DNA of 64,000 nucleotides from Halomonas sp. SpR1 (GCF_031010175.1 NZ_JAUAMB010000007.1:62001-126000); one strand, 5' to 3'. Shown: positions 33,072 to 43,099, counted from the stretch's first letter. Notes: generated by a model from the sequence alone, not told the origin. Numbers and translations: made by a program.

Positions 33072-33920
33072 CTACGCCACCGGCAACGACTCACTGCTGC
33101 CCCAGTCGGCCCAGGAACCGTCGTACAGCGACAGCTGAGTATACCCGGCCAGCTCGGCCGCCAGCAGGATAATGCAGGCGGTGATGCCGGAACCACAGGA
33201 AAACACCAATTGGTGCCCGTTGCTGGGCTGAAGGGAGGGAGAGAGTTGGGCAAACGTTGACGCCAGTTGGCTGGCTGGCTTGAACCGATAACCCTCCAGC
33301 ACCTCTGTAAACGGCAGGTTGAGGGAGTGAGGGATGTGGCCACCGCGCACACCAGGCCTGGGTTCTGGCGCTTGCGCCAGGAAACGTGCCTGTGATCGCG
33401 CATCGATAACCGTTACTCGCTCGTCCTCCAGATGCTGGAAAACGTAGTCAGAATCTCGAACCAGGGTGTGGTCGAGCTTGCCAACCACGCTGCCATGCTT
33501 GGCCGCATCTGCAACCGAAGCAGAAACGACCTCCCGCCCTTCGGCCAACCACTGCGGCAGGCCGCCATCCAGAACAAACACCTGTTTGAGGCCCATAGCC
33601 CGCAGAATCCACCACGCGCGTGGTGACGAGTAGATCCCCTGATCGTCGTACAACACCACCAGGCTCTCGGGCTCGATGCCCAATCTATGAACCTCCGCCG
33701 TGAACTGCTCTTCCGTCGGGAAGGCGTGAGCTTGGGAAGCTCCGGTATCGCAAAGCGTTCCTTCCAGGTCGATCCGGAAACTTCCCGGGATCAACATCGG
33801 ACGGTCATAAACGATCGGCTCCTTGCCAACGACATTGGCCATGCTAGCGTCGATCAGTACCAAATGTTCGTTATCCAGATTGTCCTGCAGCCAGTCGGTG
33901 GTCACAATGGGGGAAGGCAT
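33072..33920 (-). CDS. 3-mercaptopyruvate/thiosulfate sulfurtransferase, two rhodanese domains
   Basis: The 282-residue protein has two rhodanese domains. The first (residues 5-125) contains 'LVVLYDDQGIYSSPRAWWIL' and lacks the catalytic Cys; the second carries the active-site loop 'FSCGSGITACIILLA', whose CGSGxTA form is that of mercaptopyruvate sulfurtransferases. It moves sulfane sulfur to cyanide or thiols in the cytosol. The stop lies 35 bases before an attC site, and the gene reads away from intI, so it occupies a cassette position. Chromosomal copies are common, and a sulfurtransferase as a cassette is unusual. Confidence 0.88.
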   Translation of the reverse strand: MPSPIVTTDWLQDNLDNEHLVLIDASMANVVGKEPIVYDRPMLIPGSFRIDLEGTLCDTGASQAHAFPTEEQFTAEVHRLGIEPESLVVLYDDQGIYSSPRAWWILRAMGLKQVFVLDGGLPQWLAEGREVVSASVADAAKHGSVVGKLDHTLVRDSDYVFQHLEDERVTVIDARSQARFLAQAPEPRPGVRGGHIPHSLNLPFTEVLEGYRFKPASQLASTFAQLSPSLQPSNGHQLVFSCGSGITACIILLAAELAGYTQLSLYDGSWADWGSSESLPVA

Positions 33921-34075
33921 GGCGTTCTCCGGTCTAGGTCGAAATGCAACAGTACATGATCGCAGACGGGCGAGACCAGCAAGTTGACGCGGCCCGCGTA
34001 ATCCGCAGCATGCTGATCGACGAACTGCAGAGCCCCTGACGTGCCGATTGGTTCGGGTGCGGGAGCCGTGTCCAT
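33902..34075 (-). CDS. Small hypothetical protein overlapping the sulfurtransferase start
   Basis: A 57-codon frame begins at an ATG at 34075, nine bases after GGAGAAAAGG, and ends at 33902, 19 bases inside the sulfurtransferase gene. It encodes 'GTSGALQFVDQHAADYAGRV' and 'LLVSPVCDHVLLHFDLD', with a Cys and two His residues. The good ribosome-binding site and the overlap argue for a real, translationally coupled gene, but I recognise no family and its short length leaves doubt. Confidence 0.4.
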   Translation of the reverse strand: MDTAPAPEPIGTSGALQFVDQHAADYAGRVNLLVSPVCDHVLLHFDLDRRTPCLPPL

Positions 34076-34218
34076 ATCGCCTTTTCTCCAGTGATGGCCG
34101 ATGCAGGCGGGGATTTTAGCATCCACTTCAAACCTCGCAATCAGGCCTGATATCACTCCGGGACTACTTACCTCGCAGCCGCAATCCTCGTCAACTGAGG
34201 ATTTTTCAGCACCCTAAC

Positions 34219-35735
34219 GAGGCTGTAGAAAAACCCGATTTCGAGCCGTCTCCACCGCCTCTCGTACTAATTTACTTACTCAGCCAGTCATCTGGCTGAG
34301 TAATCTTAATATTGGCATTTAGCCACTTGAGCGCCCAGCTAAAGCTTGTTGAAGACGGTCTGTTGCTCTTAAAAAGCAACTTATCCCGCCCTAAGCCCTT
34401 CATGACGCGGCTAAGTGACCGTAATTCGCTAACTTCTCAATATTGTGCACCAAGCAGTAGAGCTGCCACTGACCTTGCACCTTTTTCTTACCCCGAAGGA
34501 TGAAGCGATTCAGTCTTTTCGTCGTGCCAATGTTGCCGAATACCGGCTCTACGACTGACATACGATGGCTGTAGATTTCCTTGCCCTTCGGGCTATCCAC
34601 TCGGTGTTTCATCCAGTCGGTGTAATTGGGTAAGCGTTTGTTCTCGATAATAAAAGACACTTGTCGCCCTGCGCCATTGAGATCTTCGTTGGCGAAGCCG
34701 GTATCCGCGGTGACGACGGTGCCTTTCTGGTAGATGTTGTCCGCAATTCCTAGCTTCTTAAAACGGGCTTCGACCGTTTCCAGTACGGGCTGCAAAGTGT
34801 GATGTTCCTGGCCTTCGCCAAAGGCCTGGGCATCGATGACGATCTGGTGTTTTTTATCCACCGTGGCTACACCGTTATAGCCTTGAATCGTGCCCTTGCT
34901 GGTGGTTGCCACAGGGATGTGGGGAATGCAGGTTTTGCAGGAGCAAAAAACCTGCCTTTTTAGCACTTTCGCTATCGGCCAGATTGCTCTTCACTTCCTT
35001 GATTCGCTTCCCCCGGCCCATCCTTGGGCTGTATCCACTTTGTTCATGGCGGCATCTAGCGAGAGAATCGTCTTGGCCCGTCGGATATCCCGATCCAGAT
35101 CGGCTTCCGTCTCGGCCTCATCACGCGCGTAGTGCTCCAGTAGGTGATGCCGAATCAGGCCTCTCAGTTTCTCACGTTTCTCGTCCAATTCTTTGAATGT
35201 GCCAGACCACTCTTTGGAGGCATCGGAGGACATCTTACAGCCGTCAATCGCAAAGAGTTCGTTACCCAATAAGCCTTGTTCGTGGCACCCCAGTAGCACT
35301 TGCTCGAACAGTGCTTCAATCTCATCAGCATGGCGACTGACGAAGCTTGCCAGTGTGGTGAAGTGGGGAACGGTATCGCAGAAAAGGGCTTTGAAAATAA
35401 TATTGGTCTCACAGCACCACTGCATTTCACGGCTGGAGGTGATACCTTTTGAGTAAGCAAACAGGATGATCTTGAGCAAGATGGCTGGATCATAGGCCAG
35501 CCGGCCGCATCGTTGCGGTACTTGGGATGGAAAACGGACAAGTCGAGCTTGTGCTCGATCAGATAGTGCACTGCGTGTTCAAAGGTGCCTAGCTGGAGCT
35601 GATCTTGGTAGTTGATCACCACCATGGCGTTCTGATCGTAGTTATAAGCCTTGAAGCGCGGCATGCTGACCACTCCTCGTCTGTTTTCTCGATCCTACCA
35701 AAACTTAGCCGTCAGTGGGGTTTTTCTACAGCCTC
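34219..35735 (-). mobile_element. IS1182-like insertion sequence, inserted in an attC site
   Basis: The element is bounded by 18-bp terminal inverted repeats GAGGCTGTAGAAAAACCC (34219-34236 and complement at 35718-35735) and is 1517 bp long, normal for the IS1182 group. AAC is present on both sides (34216-34218 and 35736-35738), consistent with a three-base target duplication. Joining the flanks rebuilds a complete attC end, CCCTAAC-GCTGG, so the insertion split an integron recombination site. Its transposase is frameshifted, so it should no longer move by itself. Confidence 0.85.
34400..35673 (-). pseudogene. IS1182-family transposase, broken by frameshifts
   Basis: Three consecutive frames together make one IS1182 transposase. 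The N-terminus (35673 down to about 35505) reads 'MPRFKAYNYDQNAMVVINYQ' and 'FEHAVHYLIEHKLDLSVF'. The middle (to about 34990) reads 'KIILFAYSKGITSSREM' and 'ELFAIDGCKMSSDASKEWSG', which holds one catalytic Asp. The end (34966-34400) reads 'VVTADTGFANEDLNGAG' and 'HRMSVVEPVFGNIGTTKRLN', with the remaining DDE residues. The frame breaks near 35505 and near 34985; around 34930 an extra hairpin-rich stretch replaces the expected sequence. The gene is dead. Confidence 0.85.
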
Positions 35736-35802
35736 AACGCTGGCGTAACGGGCCGGTTTGGAGCGCGAGCGGAAAACCGGTTCCGTTGACACGCTGGTTA
35801 AC
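35736..35802 (-). other. attC-like site, interrupted by the IS element
   Basis: This is the intact side of an attC hairpin: AACGC-TGGCGT-AACGG-GCCGGTTT (35736-35760) pairs with AAACCGG-TTCCGTT-ACACGCTGG-TTAAC (35774-35802) with a few unpaired bases. Its other end, CCTAAC (34213-34218), lies on the far side of the insertion sequence. The stop codon of the gene at 35802 overlaps the outer TTAAC, as usual for cassette genes. Confidence 0.65.
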
Positions 35803-36020
35803 TAGTGGGTCAGACTGTATGCATCATTAACCGCGTTCCAAAGGTGGTAAGGATCAGAGAAAACGGTCCAGAGATGAGCACCAGCTGCCATGACACAACA
35901 AGCTATGGCGTACTTAAAGGCATGATTATCAATGTGGTTCCACTTTTTTATCTTAGGAGAAGAGCTGTACTTAATATAAAACCCTAGAGCAAGCATAAAC
36001 AGAGCAAACACTGTTGCCAT
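35802..36020 (-). CDS. Small hypothetical membrane protein, integron cassette
   Basis: The 72-residue protein has two hydrophobic helices (residues 2-18 and 36-54) and ends 'WNAVNDAYSLTH'. I recognise no family. Its stop codon overlaps the end of an attC-like site, and it lies 27 bases behind the gene at 36048, too close for another attC between them, so the two genes share one cassette. A membrane or surface role is all that can be said. Confidence 0.6.
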   Translation of the reverse strand: MATVFALFMLALGFYIKYSSSPKIKKWNHIDNHAFKYAIACCVMAAGAHLWTVFSDPYHLWNAVNDAYSLTH

Positions 36021-36047
36021 GATGATTCCAGGACTTCCTCCATAGGT

Positions 36048-36446
36048 TCACCAACCGAAGGCGCATACTCCAAGCAATAGCCCCGTTAACACAAATACGA
36101 TTTTCGTTGGACCTCCTAAGAGCGCTGAAACTGAACCGTAAAAGTCGTTAAATAGCTCATTATCAGATTTGAAAATCGAGTGCACGTAGAATGCAATAGC
36201 CCAGACTATGAGCATTGGTACAGTTGATGCCACCAACATGTCAGCTATCATGCCCTGAACATCAATCACTTCGGCTAGAAGAGCATTACTCTGCACTTGG
36301 TTCTTGGCCCACTCATAGACCTCCGAATCCATAAAAGGACCAATAACGAAAATCCCTGCAACAAAGGCTACTAAAAAAAGGATCAAGAGATAGGTATTTT
36401 TTACCCATTGGATGACCTTTTTTCCTCTAGCGATTGCTTCCTGCAT
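36048..36446 (-). CDS. Hypothetical membrane protein, integron cassette
   Basis: The 132-residue protein has four hydrophobic segments (about residues 18-37, 62-90 and 108-130) separated by short polar loops. The start lies 16 bases beyond the attC at 36463-36546, a normal position for the first gene of a cassette. It shares its cassette with the small gene at 35802-36020. I recognise no domain. It has no obvious promoter, as expected for cassette genes read from the integron promoter near 37.1 kb. Confidence 0.65.
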   Translation of the reverse strand: MQEAIARGKKVIQWVKNTYLLILFLVAFVAGIFVIGPFMDSEVYEWAKNQVQSNALLAEVIDVQGMIADMLVASTVPMLIVWAIAFYVHSIFKSDNELFNDFYGSVSALLGGPTKIVFVLTGLLLGVCAFGW

Positions 36447-36462
36447 TGCTTCTCCTATTTCT

Positions 36463-36546
36463 AGTTAACGCCTGCAGCATGCGCGCCCTTGGAAGGGAGC
36501 CGAAGGCGTAATGTAAAGGGCGTCGCCGTGCCTGCATTGGTTAGCC
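36463..36546 (-). other. attC-like recombination site of the first cassette
   Basis: An 84-base imperfect palindrome running from AGTTAAC (36463-36469) to GTTAGCC (36540-36546). TAACGC-CTGCAG-CATGC-GCGCCC at one side pairs with GGGCG-TCGCC-GTGCCTGCA-TTGGTTA at the other. The unpaired extra G and the central GGAAGGGAGCCGAAGGCG block recur in the site at 32954-33037. The TAA stop of the first cassette gene lies in its outer end. On the minus strand it runs from R'' to R' in the direction expected from intI. Confidence 0.78.
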
Positions 36547-37056
36547 ATTTGTGTTTTGGCCAGAATCATCTTGTTTCTTGATCGCAGCTTTCTTTTCTGA
36601 TGGAAGCGAATGGGGCTGTGGCTGTTCAAAAGCTTCTTTTAAAGCTCTTATTCCCTCAGCAAGCGGCGGCAGCTCAAAATCACCGGTATACACGTTAGCT
36701 TTCCCTCCCGAGAGGATTACTGCCAATGTTAAAGCCACTAAACATCCCCCTGCGGTCTTGGCTACGAACTTAAGCGGACTGTTCTTTGAGATCTCCAAGA
36801 ATTCCAAATCTAGTTCGGGAGAAAGCTCAGCCAACCATAAATATGAGACTTTTTTATTTATTACATCTATCAAATCAGCCCTGCTGACATCGCCTAAACC
36901 TTCAAGATCAGCATCTTCGCCTTTCGTCAGCTCAAGACAAGCAACATATGCAGAACGGAAAAAGTATAAAAAGTAGCCGAGCTCAAAGGCGTTAACCGAC
37001 TCCCCATCAGTAAACTCTTGGACAATTATCTCTGAGCGATCACGTGCTATCTGCAT
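36541..37056 (-). CDS. Hypothetical protein with one membrane segment, first integron cassette
   Basis: The 171-residue protein has a soluble N-terminal half ('EFTDGESVNAFELGYFLYFFR'-like helices, residues 10-85), one membrane segment near residues 95-117 ('GGCLVALTLAVILSGGKA') and a charged, probably disordered tail. I recognise no family. The start lies 32 bases beyond the attI core and the stop TAA is inside the attC at 36463-36546, so it is the most intI-proximal cassette and should be read from the promoter at 37099-37104. Confidence 0.7.
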   Translation of the reverse strand: MQIARDRSEIIVQEFTDGESVNAFELGYFLYFFRSAYVACLELTKGEDADLEGLGDVSRADLIDVINKKVSYLWLAELSPELDLEFLEISKNSPLKFVAKTAGGCLVALTLAVILSGGKANVYTGDFELPPLAEGIRALKEAFEQPQPHSLPSEKKAAIKKQDDSGQNTNG

Positions 37057-37087
37057 CTTCTCTATTCTCTATACTCCGTTTATATCC

Positions 37088-37104
37088 GGCTAACAGTGAT
37101 TATA
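37088..37104 (-). promoter_or_regulatory. attI-like core and cassette promoter -10
   Basis: On the minus strand TATAAT (37104-37099) is a perfect -10 box, followed six bases on by GTTAGCC (37094-37088), which fits the GTTRRRY integron core and equals the R' end of the first attC. The first cassette gene starts 32 bases beyond. This is where an attI site and a Pc promoter should lie, between intI and the first cassette. A CATTGA element 17 bases upstream is a poor -35. Confidence 0.6.
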
Positions 37105-37235
37105 CACCCTGCGATGAAGCCTCAATGAACGCGACGTCGCAATGGCTGAGGTTTCATAGCCATAAAATTGAATCTACCTCATTGATTCTACAGCGTGCAA
37201 AGAAAATTTCGGCTATGTAGGCAAAATTCGCGTGT

Positions 37236-37278
37236 TTGCGCGTTTTGCTTATCTCAATAATACTATTTTTATGTACAG
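37236..37278 (+). promoter_or_regulatory. intI promoter with LexA-like box
   Basis: TTGCGC (37236-37241) and TAATAC (37258-37263) are 16 bases apart and drive the truncated intI. CTAT-N8-ACAG (37263-37278), one base from the LexA consensus CTGT-N8-ACAG, overlaps the -10 box and transcription start. Integron integrase genes are known to be under LexA/SOS control through boxes in this position, so this supports the integron reading. Confidence 0.55.
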
Positions 37279-37298
37279 CATTATTGAGGGGATCTCCC

Positions 37299-37512
37299 AT
37301 GAAACTGATGGAACGCGTCAAGGCAACCATGAGGGTCAATCGCTATAGCCTTCGCACTGAGAAAACCTATTGCTACTGGATTTGCTTCTACATTCAGTTC
37401 AATAACTTACGGCACCCTGCCACCCTAGCAGATCATGAAGTACGGCAATTTTTAAAGTATCTGTCAATCGAAAGGCACGTGGCGGCCGCCACCCAAAACT
37501 TGGTATTCAATC
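37299..37512 (+). pseudogene. intI: Integron integrase IntI, truncated after about 71 codons
   Basis: From the ATG at 37299 the frame encodes 'KLMERVKATMRVNRYSLRTE', 'KTYCYWICFYIQFNNLRHP' and 'ADHEVRQFLKYLSIERHVAA' before 'ATQNL'. This is the N-terminal, DNA-binding SAM-like domain of integron tyrosine recombinases, with the typical 'YSLRTEK-Y--WI--FI-F---RHP' pattern. The match stops at about 37512, where the tail of the convergent methyltransferase gene begins. The catalytic domain with its R-H-R-Y residues and the IntI-specific insertion are missing, so the integrase is inactive. Confidence 0.9.
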
Positions 37513-38113
37513 AAACTACCGGCTTTCTCAAGATAAGATCAAACCGATGCCAATGGTGCGGTACCAGACCACCCTCTCCCTCGCTTTCACGTAAAAGCTC
37601 GATATTCAAGCCGTCACACAGCTCCTCTACTGCTTGCTGTGAATGAAAGCTCATTGCTGAATGTGTAGCCCAGTCATGTCTGTCGCCAAAGAGGTGGCCA
37701 ACGAAGACACCTCCCAGTTCCAGCGCTGATAGGATCTTGTCCCAAACTGCGGGAAAGTGCGTTGGCTCACAGAACGGTAGACTTAGCCCAGCATGGATTA
37801 GTGCTGAAGGTGCTAGGCTTTTCAACTCCTCGAACCGCGAGTGCACGACCGTCAGGTCAGCAGAGAGCTGCTCGGCTTTCAATGCCCCGACGCGTGCAAT
37901 GGCGTGGGGTGCCTTGTCGATTGCCAGAACACTCCAGCCCGCCCTCAACAGCATGGCCGTTTCGATACCGCTGCCACAGCCTAAATCGACGGCGTAGCCG
38001 TTACCGATGGGTAAGCATTCATCACCTAGAGCGCGCCTTAACAGCGGGGAAGCGGCGCGTGTTTGATTGGCTTGGTAGAAGGCTTCCCAGCCCGCTCCGT
38101 TTTTGTTTTTCAA
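37511..38113 (-). CDS. SAM-dependent methyltransferase
   Basis: The 200-residue protein has the class I methyltransferase core: 'YAVDLGCGSGIETAMLLRAG' (motif I, SAM binding), 'VLAIDKAPHAIARV' (motif post-I acidic residue), and 'IHAGLSLPFCEP' where the motif II strand lies. The layout resembles small TehB/UbiE-like enzymes acting on small molecules. No signal peptide. Its end abuts the truncated intI remnant, so the event that cut intI probably placed this gene, or the DNA including it, at the edge of the array. Confidence 0.8.
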   Translation of the reverse strand: MKNKNGAGWEAFYQANQTRAASPLLRRALGDECLPIGNGYAVDLGCGSGIETAMLLRAGWSVLAIDKAPHAIARVGALKAEQLSADLTVVHSRFEELKSLAPSALIHAGLSLPFCEPTHFPAVWDKILSALELGGVFVGHLFGDRHDWATHSAMSFHSQQAVEELCDGLNIELLRESEGEGGLVPHHWHRFDLILRKPVV

Positions 38114-38245
38114 TGTCGGTATTCCCGTATCGCATCACGCCGTGAGGATGAGTCTTGATGGCACTATCGAATAAAAACTAACACACAGCTCCGTCAACTA
38201 CCCCCTTGCATCTCCCCCACCCGCCTCCTACACTGCCCTGAATAC

Positions 38246-38362
38246 TGCTTGACGGGGTGCCGGTGGAACCGGCTGAGATCGCTATACGGCTGGCTGCTAC
38301 AGCAAGTCGTCACGGCGGGGCCCGTTGAACCTGATCCGGCTAGTACCGGCGTAGGAATCAAG
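38246..38362 (+). ncRNA. TPP riboswitch (thi box)
   Basis: The aptamer shows all hallmarks: closing stem GCTTGA/TCAAGC (38246-38251 with 38357-38362), ACGGGGTGCC, GGCTGAGATCG, and CCGTTGAACCTGATCCGG followed by CTAGTACCGGCGTAGGAAT. It binds thiamine pyrophosphate and lowers expression of the thiamin genes behind it. The first gene downstream is tenA, then thiC, which fits. Confidence 0.97.
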
Positions 38363-38366
38363 CGGT

Positions 38367-38405
38367 GGTTGGGGTGCACCGTTTTCACCTGATAGCTTGC
38401 CCCAA
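38367..38405 (+). promoter_or_regulatory. Expression-platform hairpin of the TPP riboswitch
   Basis: GTTGGGG (38367-38373) pairs with CCCCAAC (38399-38405) directly behind the aptamer. No T-run follows, so it is not a classical terminator. Control may work on translation, by shielding the tenA ribosome-binding site (GGAGG, 38443-38450), or by Rho. The mechanism cannot be told from sequence alone. Confidence 0.5.
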
Positions 38406-38455
38406 CTCACTCTCCCTTCGCCCGTGCGCCGGTTCGTTGTACCACCGGAGGCATC

Positions 38456-39139
38456 ATGGGCTACCGCTTTACTGATCTCACCACCGCCTGCCAGGACGAT
38501 TGGCGCGCCTATATTGAGCACGATTTTGTGCGCCAGTTGGGCAGTGCCACGCTGCCTGAAGCGCCATTTCGCCACTATCTGAAGCAGGACTACCTGTTTT
38601 TAATCCACTTCGCCCGTGCCTACGCGCTGGCGGCCTATAAAAGCCCCACCCTTGCCGATCTTCGCCAGGCCCATGAAGGCTTAAAAGCCATTGTGGATGT
38701 GGAGTTGGGCCTGCACGTGGGCTTTTGCCAAGAGTGGGGGATTTCCGAGCAGGAGCTGGAAGCGCTCCCCGAAGCCAGGGCGACGCTTGCCTACACTCGC
38801 TATGTATTGGATACCGGCAACCGCGGTGATCTGCTCGATCTGCACGTAGCGTTGGCCCCCTGCCTGGTGGGCTATGGCGAAATCGCCAACTGGTTGAATG
38901 CCCAGCCCACAACCCTGCGCGGCGCGCAAAACCCGTTTGACGCCTGGATTGCCATGTACGAAGGCGAGGAATTTCAGGCCGCCATGCAGGCCGAGCTTGA
39001 ATGGCTCAACACCCGCCTTGCCGATGTGTCGCCCGCCCGCTTTGCCGAACTCAGCAAGATCTTCCGCGATGCCACTCGTCTGGAAATCGACTTCTGGCAG
39101 ATGGGGTTAGCGCTGATAGACACCGACCTGACCCAGTAA
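38456..39139 (+). CDS. tenA: TenA family thiaminase II/aminopyrimidine hydrolase
   Basis: The 227-residue protein is a TenA-type helical-bundle enzyme. It has the conserved 'FRHYLKQDYLFLIHFARAY' near residue 45 (with active-site Asp and Tyr), 'CQEWG' at 91, and the catalytic Cys at 136 in 'ALAPCLVGYGEI', with Glu in the C-terminal 'EIDFWQMGL'. It releases the pyrimidine HMP from degraded thiamin, feeding salvage. The ATG at 38456 follows CCGGAGG. It is directly under the TPP riboswitch and 33 bases ahead of thiC, so both are one thiamin-controlled operon. Confidence 0.92.
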   Translation: MGYRFTDLTTACQDDWRAYIEHDFVRQLGSATLPEAPFRHYLKQDYLFLIHFARAYALAAYKSPTLADLRQAHEGLKAIVDVELGLHVGFCQEWGISEQELEALPEARATLAYTRYVLDTGNRGDLLDLHVALAPCLVGYGEIANWLNAQPTTLRGAQNPFDAWIAMYEGEEFQAAMQAELEWLNTRLADVSPARFAELSKIFRDATRLEIDFWQMGLALIDTDLTQ

Positions 39140-41062
<1,923 letters not shown>

Positions 41063-41135
41063 TCTGCCGCTTTAGCCTTCAGCGCCCGTCGACAAGGCGG
41101 GCGCTGGAACAGCGATGTTTCACACTAGCTATTGC

Positions 41136-42356
41136 TCACATACGCCACACGTCTTGGGTGGGTAGGAGCAGCATGATTCCGAGACAGAATACTGCGGTGA
41201 CCTGGAACACGCCTGCTAATTGCCAGACCTCTGCAACCAGCCCCGCCAGGGTCGGCGATATCAGTTGGCCTGCAGAAATCAGAAAGAACGTTAAACCAAA
41301 ACCTGTGGAGGGTGCTTCAGGAAAACAACTGACGCTCCAGATACCATAAAGGGCGGTGATCAATATAAAGGTGGCGCCAAACACCACGGCGGATAGGGCT
41401 ATCATTAGCAGCCCATCGCCCGGCATGGTAAGAGTAGCCATTGAGGCTGCAATAGCTAATGTTGCCCACTTCAATACCTTGACCAGCCCAAGGCGAGTTA
41501 CCAGCTCCCCAGCCAGCCCACCTGCTACACCAGCAATGCCCACTACCATCCAGAATATCACTCGGCCTGTCGCAGAAAGCCGGTCTTCGCCTGCGATCAG
41601 TTCAACAGAAAACGTCCAGTAAACGGAGGTTACCAGTCCGAACAACAGCGCCCCCAACAACAGTCGCCGCACCGAATCATTCCTCAACTTGCGCCTCAGC
41701 AGCGCCATTAGGGGTTCCTGGTAATCACCCAACACCGCTGAATCTGCATTATCAGAATATTCATCATTAGCAGTTCCACGCCTATCGCCCGGCATTATCA
41801 GAAAATTCCATAGCGTGGCGATCAGCGCGATAAACGCAAAACATAGCCAAGCCAGCTGCCAGCGTGGGCCTGCGATAAGTGCCAAAGGGCCAGACACCAT
41901 CACCCCAAAGCTGGTACCCGAATTAATGATGGCTTAGTAGCGACTCTGTTTTTCAGCGAGACACAGTTGCTTGATGGCATCGGATAGCGGTGGATAAGCG
42001 AGCCCTGGACTACAACCGGCAAGCGTAACGCCCAGCGCTAACCACATCGGGGTAGCCGCCAGTCCGACCAGCAACATACCCAGCGTCGCTGTCATTCCGC
42101 CCAATATAATCGGCATACGAGGACTGAAACGACGCACCAACAGTGGACTGGCAAGCGTTGCCAATAGATAACCCAGGTAGGACGCACTGCCAATAGCACC
42201 AACTGTTGCTTGGTCTAAATTAAAGTCATGTCTAATGGCAGGCACAAACAGGCCATAAGTATAGCGCGACAGCCCATAAGTGGAGGCCACTATTAAGAGG
42301 CCAGCACCTACGACATTAAAAGCTGAGTTACGCCTTAGTAAGATGGGACAGTACAT
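41136..42356 (-). pseudogene. MFS transporter (YbfB/YjiJ-like), interrupted by a stop codon
   Basis: The frame from 42356 encodes a 12-segment major-facilitator transporter, starting 'FNVVGAGLLIVASTYGLSRY' and ending 'LLPTQDVWRM', but a TAA at 41934-41936 cuts it after 141 codons, at 'EKQSRY-stop-AIINSGTSFG' where related proteins read through this loop. The two halves stay in the same frame, so a single nonsense change explains it. The gene for a TetR regulator lies divergent in organisation but in the same direction, 84 bases upstream. It could be a recent mutation or a sequencing error. Confidence 0.85.
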
Positions 42357-42440
42357 ACTTCTAAGCCTATTGATTTTGCAACTCTAATTGAAAAGCGGCC
42401 GCTGGAATGCCGCGCCACTAGGGCCCGATTAACCGCATCA

Positions 42441-43046
42441 CTAGATTGCCTTATCCCGATATGAAGACAGTATTTTCAGGGAGGTTTTCAATGCAGCATC
42501 AATAGGCCAATCCTGCATAAAATTCTGCGTTTGAATAATGGCGCCATCGAAAAGTGAGTAGATCGCATTAACTAACTCGTCAAAGTCATTCGACTTCAGC
42601 CTGGGCCGATACTCGTTAAGCACATCATTGGCAATGATTTGTCTTACGCGGTCTTTGTGTTCACGTACAAAGGCCCTAATCGGGCTTTTCTCATTGCTGA
42701 ATTCCCCGGCCATATTGATAAAGCCGCACCCACGGTACCCTTCTTCGTGGATCTGGTCGTACCACATGGTATACATCGCGGCGACACGCTTATCGGTCGA
42801 TTGATGCTGCTCAATGCGTTCCTTGAACTGCTGTATCCAGTTTTCTTCGCGCTGCCTTAGCCAAGCAAGAGCGAGAGCCTCTTTGCTAGGAAAATGCGTA
42901 TAAAAACTGGCCTTCGCCACACCGGACTCGCTGATAATCTGATTAACGCCAGTGGAACAATAGCCCTGGCGGAAAAATAATCGGCTAGCCGTTTCGATAA
43001 TACGTTCGCGGGGCCGGGAAACCGACGATGGATCAAGTGTCATCAT
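42441..43046 (-). CDS. TetR-family regulator
   Basis: The 201-residue protein has the TetR helix-turn-helix 'IIETASRLFFRQGYCSTGVN' to 'GVAKASFYTHFPSKEALAL' (residues 15-60) and a ligand-binding C-terminal domain with 'GYRGCGFINMAGEFSN', a signature seen in the AcrR/YjdC-like groups that respond to small toxic compounds. It is transcribed toward the MFS gene, 84 bases upstream of it, and a 14-base palindrome (43086-43099) lies ahead of its start. It probably represses itself and the MFS gene. Confidence 0.87.
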   Translation of the reverse strand: MMTLDPSSVSRPRERIIETASRLFFRQGYCSTGVNQIISESGVAKASFYTHFPSKEALALAWLRQREENWIQQFKERIEQHQSTDKRVAAMYTMWYDQIHEEGYRGCGFINMAGEFSNEKSPIRAFVREHKDRVRQIIANDVLNEYRPRLKSNDFDELVNAIYSLFDGAIIQTQNFMQDWPIDAALKTSLKILSSYRDKAI

Positions 43047-43085
43047 AAGGCGTCATCATAAAGTGTTAACATAAAACATCACTGA

Positions 43086-43099
43086 ACAGACAGGTCTGT
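43086..43099. promoter_or_regulatory. TetR operator candidate
   Basis: ACAGAC-AG-GTCTGT is a perfect inverted repeat 40 bases upstream of the tetR start codon. The form ACAGACNNGTCTGT is like known TetR-family operators, so autoregulation is plausible. Confidence 0.55.
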
